DNA from: JANMDR01 sp031376425
GTDB taxonomy: Bacteria > Pseudomonadota > Gammaproteobacteria > Burkholderiales > Usitatibacteraceae
DNA length: 9,443 nucleotides
Direction: 5' to 3'
Assembly (NCBI GenBank): GCA_031376425.1
Contig: JANMDR010000096.1
Span: forward strand, 1-9,443
The notes beneath the pieces are model-generated. The model searched no databases. It was given only the letters and a program-made list of their open reading frames with translations, and had not been told where the DNA came from. Positions 5,391-9,443 of this stretch are shown piece by piece. Both the position numbers and the translations under genes were made by a program. Position 1 is the stretch's first letter; each line of letters opens with the position of its first letter.

Positions 5391-8300
5391 TTATTGTGCA
5401 GCAACGAGTTGATTCAGTTGCATCAGTACTGCTGCGTCTTTTTCTAACTTTGGCGTTAGCTGCACTAAAATTTGCTGTGCCAAATCAACGCCTTCCGCCC
5501 GTTGCAACGGGTTACCTTTTGCCGCAAGCCATTGCGCGCGTGGGGTTTTTGCTAACCATGCGGCGCTGGTATTTTTGCCGTAAAAATTAGTCCAGTATTG
5601 CTCCGCCACATCAAAGGCTTGCAACGCGCCAGCCACGTCGCCCTTATGGGTAGCACTACGCGCTCTGGCATGTGCCAACATCGCCGCTAAATTCGATGGC
5701 AGGGTCGTGTCTTTTTGCAGAGTTTCTAGCTGTGCCAAGCGGGTTGCGGCTTCATCAAAATTGCCAGAAGCACTAGCTAGATCAACCATATGCACTAGGG
5801 TACTGATGGTGTTTACGGATTTATCGTCATTGGTCTTTAAGCTGATGTTCAGCGCCTCATCAAGCTGGGCGGCGGCATCATCAAATCGACCTAATTTAGT
5901 AGACGCGAATGCTAGCAAATTTAAGTAACTAATCAACTTATCTTGCCAGCCTAAAAACGCGAGTTTGCGCGCGTATTGCGCCGACTGTTGTAGTGCAACA
6001 GCAGCGGCTTCATAATCGCCAAGCTGTATGTAGGCCATCCCTAGATTAGCATTCATCGTTTGATAATGAGGCGATTCTTTTTGCTCCGTTTTTACCACAA
6101 TGGCGAGTGCTTCAGTGTATTTTGGCAATGCTTCTAACGCCCGATCCTGCTTTACCAGCGATAGTCCAAGCCGCCGTAAACCAATGGCAACGCGGATATT
6201 GTCGTGACCATGCAAAGCCGTCCGCGACACTAAGGTTTGCTGGAATAGCGCTTGGGCCTCATCAATACGCCCTGCCCCTTCGATGATGCGTGCCAAGTCT
6301 TGCCGCTGCTTAATGGCATACGGTGCCTCGGCGCTGCCGCCCTGCTTTACGCGTAGATCAAGGGCGCGGCGCGACATTGCTTCAGCCCCAACTAAATCAC
6401 CCGCCTTAAAGCGCTGCCAAGAAAGATTGCCAAGCGCATAAGCCGTTGCTACACCTTGTGGATCAGCTTTCTCAACAATCGATAAGCCGCGCTCAAGCAA
6501 AGGCTTACCTTCATCTAGCTTTCGCGCAAACACCAGCATATGCCCCACTTGGCTTAACGATTCACCCAGTGCTACCGCATCTGCGGCGGCATTTTTTTCA
6601 CGCAGAGCTAAAGCCTCACGCGCCGGCATCATGGCGGCGGTACCCTTACCATTTACGTATAAATCATTAGCTTGGGTAAAAAGCTTATCGGCTAGTTCAA
6701 GCGCCGCCCGACGCTGCTTTTCATCGCTTGCTGACAACTTCACGTCTTTGGCAAGGGTTTGCTTCTCCAATCCAATCGCTCGCGCATGCAGGCGCTCGGC
6801 TTTCAAATAAGCACCCATGCCGCGTTGCACGGTGCCGAGCGTTGTGTAAAGACGCGCTTGCACTTGTGGCTGGTCTTTTAGATCCTTCTCAAGTTGCTTT
6901 TCGGCACGATCTAATAGCGCTGCCGCCGTCACATCGCCGCTGGCAGCGGTGGGGCCAGCATTTTCAAATACCGATATTAAAAATTTGCTGGTTTGCTTTG
7001 CCGCCGCCTCGGCCTGCATGGCACGATTACGCTCGGACACAGCGAATGCTTCAGACTGTTTGGCGCGATCACGTTGCGCGGCTGTGGCCGCTTCAGCCAA
7101 GGCTGTGCGATCGCGTTCGCGCTCGGCACTAAGGCGCGCTGCTTGTGCCCCATCGCGCTCGCGTAGTGCGGTCGCTTGCGCGAGCTTGGTCGCATCCCGT
7201 TCTTTTAGTGCTGTGACTTCCGCTACTTGGGCGCGGTCACGTTCACTGGTGATGCGCATTGCCGCTACCACAGATCCAACCGCGACGAAACTCGCCGCCA
7301 ACAGCCACGGCCAGTGCCGCTGACTAAACTTTCGTGCAACATACAGCCCTGTGGCTGGCATGGCCTTCACCGGCTCTAACGCTTGAAACCGCGCAATATC
7401 TGCCGCCAAGGCATTCACTGTTGCGTAACGTTTCAAGGGGTCTTCATGCACGGCTTTAGCGATGATGGCACTTAATTCAAGGTCTAATTTTTTCCCTTTA
7501 TTCGGGTCGCTCGCCGCTTTATTTTCAGACGTCTCCAACGCATTCGAGAGCAGCTCCTCCAGCATTTTTCCAAGACTAAAAATATCTGTCGCCGTGGTTA
7601 ATGCCAGCCCCGCATGCTGCTCTGGACTGGCATAGCGCGGTGTAAAAGCGCGGGCTTTGGTTTGAGTACCACTCGCCTGCGGCGCTGTATTTATGGTTAG
7701 ACTTACCCCACCTTCAATATTGCTAGCGACTGGCGTATCAAGCGGAGCATTAGCATCCACCAAACGGGCAATCCCAAAATCAAGCAACATGGGCCGCCCT
7801 GAATCAGTCACCAATATATTACTGGGCTTGATATCGCAGTGCACGATCAAGCGCTGATGCGCAAAACTTACTGCACTGCAGACATCAGTCACTAGTCTTA
7901 AGATAGCTTTTACACCCAACTTATGGTCGCGACTGTAGCGATCAATACTCACGCCTTCCACGTACTCCATCACGAGATAGGGTTGTCCGCTGGCTGTGGC
8001 ACCGCCGTCATATAATCGGGCGATATTGGGATGCGTTAAGGTTGCCAATATTTGCCGTTCACGCGTTAAATATTCCAGCGATTTAGCACTGGGTATGCCG
8101 TGTAAAAGTTTTATCGCCGCTGTTTGCTGAAAGTGTCCGTCAACGCGCTGCGCCAAAAACACCATACCCATACCGCCTTGACCGATCTCCTCAGCTAATT
8201 TCCATGCGCCCAGAGTCATACCCACCTTCACCACTTCGCCAGCAATGCCGCTCAAACCGCGCAATACCGATTGCGCTACACGCGGATGATCGGTATCGGT

Positions 8301-8441
8301 TTGCGCCAACAGCGCTTGCACATATTCGATCAGGGCAATGTCATCAGTAAGCGCGTGTAAACGTTCTGTTTGCGAGGCTTTGGGAAGCTCGCACACTTCA
8401 TTAAAAAGCAATTTTGCCTGACTGTATTGGCTGGCGTCCAT
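5391..8441 (-). CDS. Transmembrane Ser/Thr protein kinase with C-terminal TPR domain
   Basis: The 1016-residue protein should phosphorylate Ser/Thr on unknown targets from the inner membrane. A helical N-terminus (1-79) typical of this kinase-TPR family leads into the kinase domain (about 80-352). It has the glycine loop GQGGMG (87-92), the ATP lysine K111 in AAIKLL, a likely partner E128, the catalytic loop HCDIKPSN (201-208, base D203, N208), DFG (221-223), and SPE (272-274) preceded by FTPRYA. Arg of the usual HRD is replaced by Cys, making this a non-RD kinase. The activation segment is long (about 50 residues from DFG to SPE) and Ser/Thr-rich. One membrane helix (about 377-395) has basic residues on its N-terminal side, placing the kinase in the cytoplasm and the rest in the periplasm. 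Six 14-residue repeats (399-482), a FLISVFENAGP junction and TPR-like helices (about 520-1000) follow. The start is ATG 8441 with a modest AGG ten bases upstream. It lies 87 bases after a tandem paralogue. Catalytic residues are intact; targets and signal are unknown. Confidence 0.92.
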   Translation of the reverse strand: MDASQYSQAKLLFNEVCELPKASQTERLHALTDDIALIEYVQALLAQTDTDHPRVAQSVLRGLSGIAGEVVKVGMTLGAWKLAEEIGQGGMGMVFLAQRVDGHFQQTAAIKLLHGIPSAKSLEYLTRERQILATLTHPNIARLYDGGATASGQPYLVMEYVEGVSIDRYSRDHKLGVKAILRLVTDVCSAVSFAHQRLIVHCDIKPSNILVTDSGRPMLLDFGIARLVDANAPLDTPVASNIEGGVSLTINTAPQASGTQTKARAFTPRYASPEQHAGLALTTATDIFSLGKMLEELLSNALETSENKAASDPNKGKKLDLELSAIIAKAVHEDPLKRYATVNALAADIARFQALEPVKAMPATGLYVARKFSQRHWPWLLAASFVAVGSVVAAMRITSERDRAQVAEVTALKERDATKLAQATALRERDGAQAARLSAERERDRTALAEAATAAQRDRAKQSEAFAVSERNRAMQAEAAAKQTSKFLISVFENAGPTAASGDVTAAALLDRAEKQLEKDLKDQPQVQARLYTTLGTVQRGMGAYLKAERLHARAIGLEKQTLAKDVKLSASDEKQRRAALELADKLFTQANDLYVNGKGTAAMMPAREALALREKNAAADAVALGESLSQVGHMLVFARKLDEGKPLLERGLSIVEKADPQGVATAYALGNLSWQRFKAGDLVGAEAMSRRALDLRVKQGGSAEAPYAIKQRQDLARIIEGAGRIDEAQALFQQTLVSRTALHGHDNIRVAIGLRRLGLSLVKQDRALEALPKYTEALAIVVKTEQKESPHYQTMNANLGMAYIQLGDYEAAAVALQQSAQYARKLAFLGWQDKLISYLNLLAFASTKLGRFDDAAAQLDEALNISLKTNDDKSVNTISTLVHMVDLASASGNFDEAATRLAQLETLQKDTTLPSNLAAMLAHARARSATHKGDVAGALQAFDVAEQYWTNFYGKNTSAAWLAKTPRAQWLAAKGNPLQRAEGVDLAQQILVQLTPKLEKDAAVLMQLNQLVAAQ
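6996..7247 (-). repeat. Six tandem 42-bp (14-residue) coiled-coil repeats inside the kinase gene
   Basis: Residues 399-482 divide exactly into six units of 14 with the pattern xERDRAxxAEAxAx. They begin SERDRAQ, KERDATK, RERDGAQ, RERDRTA, AQRDRAK and SERNRAM, with no insertion or deletion between units. A period of 14 is two heptads, so the array should form a continuous charged coiled coil from the membrane helix to the TPR domain. The DNA copies have diverged, but the protein pattern is kept, which suggests old duplication under selection. Confidence 0.85.
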
Positions 8442-8489
8442 CTTATTTTTACCTGATCAGCTTTATCGATGTGAGGGATTTACAAGCAC

Positions 8490-8523
8490 GGCATACGTCG
8501 ACGCTAATTTATCATCATGTGCC
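8490..8523 (-). repeat. Imperfect inverted repeat between the two kinase paralogues
   Basis: In the 87-base gap between the upstream paralogue's stop and the kinase start, GGCATACG (8490-8497) and CATGTGCC (8516-8523) are complementary apart from one mismatch and one G-T pair. There is an 18-base loop and no T-run. An internal palindrome CGTCGACG (8497-8504) overlaps it. It is weak as a terminator. I found no convincing promoter here, so the two genes are probably co-transcribed. Confidence 0.25.
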
Positions 8524-8528
8524 ACTTA

Positions 8529-9443
8529 CTACTCCGCCGCGATCAATCGCTTTAACGCCTTCAATACGGGCGACGTGGGCGGTAGTTTCAATTCTACCTT
8601 TGAAAATATTTTTTGCGCTAACGCTTGCCCTTCCATTTTCTGCATTGGCGTGCCGCGTTCGATACTTAATGTGGCCTGCGCTATTTTTTCAAGCCACGCA
8701 GCACTATTTTCAGCACCGTAGTACTTGTCCCAATGCGGTTGCGCCGTTGCATATTCTTGCAGCGCTTCATCAATATTACCCTGCCGCGCTGCGGCGCGGG
8801 CACGCGCGCGGGCCAGCATGGCAGCAAGCTTTGGTTCCAACACAAAGCCTCGTTGCAGCAATTTTACTTGCCGTAGATAGTTTTCAGCATCAGCCAAATT
8901 ACCGGCGTTAGTTTCTAAATCCATAAGTTGCACCAGTACTGTGACCTGTTTTGATTTAGCACCGACCTTCGATTTTTTAGCGTAACTTAAAGCCTCCAAT
9001 ACCCGCTCGCGTGCTTCGCTAAGCTGACCTAATTTGGTGAGCGTTTCGGCCAATAAACATAGCGCACTAATCAAACGCGTATCGCCTTCTACCTCTACAA
9101 ATTTACGGGTGTAATCCACAGACAACTGTAACGGTGCTGAAGCCGCAGCAGGATCACCAACACGCAAGTAGGCAATTCCCAAATCTAAGTTTACTTCGCG
9201 ATAGTGCAGCAGTTCAGTCGATACCGTTTGCACCATAATTTCGCGCGATTCTATATAAAGCGGTATTGCCTCCCTAGCTCGGTCTTGCGCTACTAGAAAT
9301 AAGCATAAACGCCACAGTCCAATGGCCACACGCAAATTGACACGCCCATGTAGCGCTGTACTCTGCGCAAAAGATAGACGCATCAGCGCTTCAGATTCAG
9401 CATGGAGAACGGCACCAGAAAAAATCCGCGCAAATTCCTCGCG
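8529..9443 (-). CDS. Kinase-paralogue TPR region, 3' part of a gene running off the window
   Basis: The frame is open from the window's last base to TAG at 8529-8531, giving 304 residues of the C-terminus. All 304 align without a gap to residues 713-1016 of the downstream kinase; I count about 127 identities (roughly 42%). Shared blocks include TALHG, RVAIGL, QDRA, TKLG, LAAMLA, YYG/FYG with SAAWL, and the ending L-(V/I)-A-A. The region is alpha-helical and TPR-like, with helix pairs such as LGIAYLRVGD and ARQGNIDEALQEY. It has no catalytic motifs, but only the tail is visible. By analogy the full gene probably encodes another membrane-anchored Ser/Thr kinase; that is inference, and a kinase-free TPR protein remains possible. 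The ATG at 9383 is not the true start, because homology continues upstream to the edge (ARIFSGA matches ARIIEGA). It is the upstream member of a tandem pair with an 87-base gap. Confidence 0.8.
   Translation of the reverse strand, partial: REEFARIFSGAVLHAESEALMRLSFAQSTALHGRVNLRVAIGLWRLCLFLVAQDRAREAIPLYIESREIMVQTVSTELLHYREVNLDLGIAYLRVGDPAAASAPLQLSVDYTRKFVEVEGDTRLISALCLLAETLTKLGQLSEARERVLEALSYAKKSKVGAKSKQVTVLVQLMDLETNAGNLADAENYLRQVKLLQRGFVLEPKLAAMLARARARAAARQGNIDEALQEYATAQPHWDKYYGAENSAAWLEKIAQATLSIERGTPMQKMEGQALAQKIFSKVELKLPPTSPVLKALKRLIAAE

Noticed and set aside
6996..7247. 42-bp periodicity as a CRISPR array or a non-coding satellite
   Set aside because: The units are contiguous without spacers, lie in frame within a long gene and are conserved at protein level, so they encode a coiled coil.
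6728..7323. Two overlapping + strand frames opposite the coiled-coil repeats
   Set aside because: Their repetitive Arg/Ser/Ala composition is the antisense image of the 14-residue repeat array and they have no family features.
8414..8911. 165-codon open frame on the + strand opposite the kinase genes
   Set aside because: It crosses the C-terminus of one clear gene and the start of another on the opposite strand and its translation shows no recognisable domain; it is a shadow frame.
9381..9383. ATG at 9383 (- strand) as the start of a short TPR protein
   Set aside because: The frame stays open to the window edge and the residues upstream of the ATG still align to the paralogue, so the gene is longer.

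Overview
The window looks like chromosomal DNA from a Gram-negative bacterium, most likely a beta- or gammaproteobacterium. The evidence is a UrtA-type urea-binding protein, a YdcH/DUF465 small protein, a resistance-nodulation-division (RND) efflux pair that needs an outer membrane, and membrane-anchored Ser/Thr kinases with C-terminal TPR domains. I cannot assign a genus from the sequence alone.

Left part, + strand: the window opens inside the 3' end of a urtA-like gene (to 315). A good hairpin terminator follows (340-373), then a 70-codon DUF465 gene (416-628). A 289-base non-coding stretch (629-917) holds an extended -10-like motif and an 8-bp near-perfect palindrome, both candidate control elements for the efflux genes. 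Next come the periplasmic adaptor (918-2090) and the inner-membrane RND permease (2166-5279). These form a two-gene efflux operon with no outer-membrane channel and no regulator in view. The 75-base gap between them contains two mutually exclusive hairpins and a TATAAT hexamer, and the permease starts at a GTG behind a clear GGAG ribosome-binding site.

Right part, - strand: two paralogous genes run toward the efflux operon and converge on it. The complete one (5391-8441) encodes a 1016-residue protein with an N-terminal Ser/Thr kinase domain, one membrane helix, six back-to-back 14-residue coiled-coil repeats and a long TPR region. Upstream of it in transcription lies a second gene (8529 to the window edge) whose visible 304 residues align without a gap to the last 304 residues of the first. 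It is probably a tandem duplicate whose kinase part lies outside the window.

The efflux operon and the kinase pair are convergent, so nothing here shows that they work together. The efflux genes would export small toxic or signalling compounds. The kinases look like transmembrane sensors with a cytoplasmic catalytic domain and a periplasmic TPR domain. I see no RNA genes, insertion sequences, CRISPR arrays or phage genes. The most distinctive parts are the kinase tandem and its 14-residue repeat linker; the rest is fairly ordinary.
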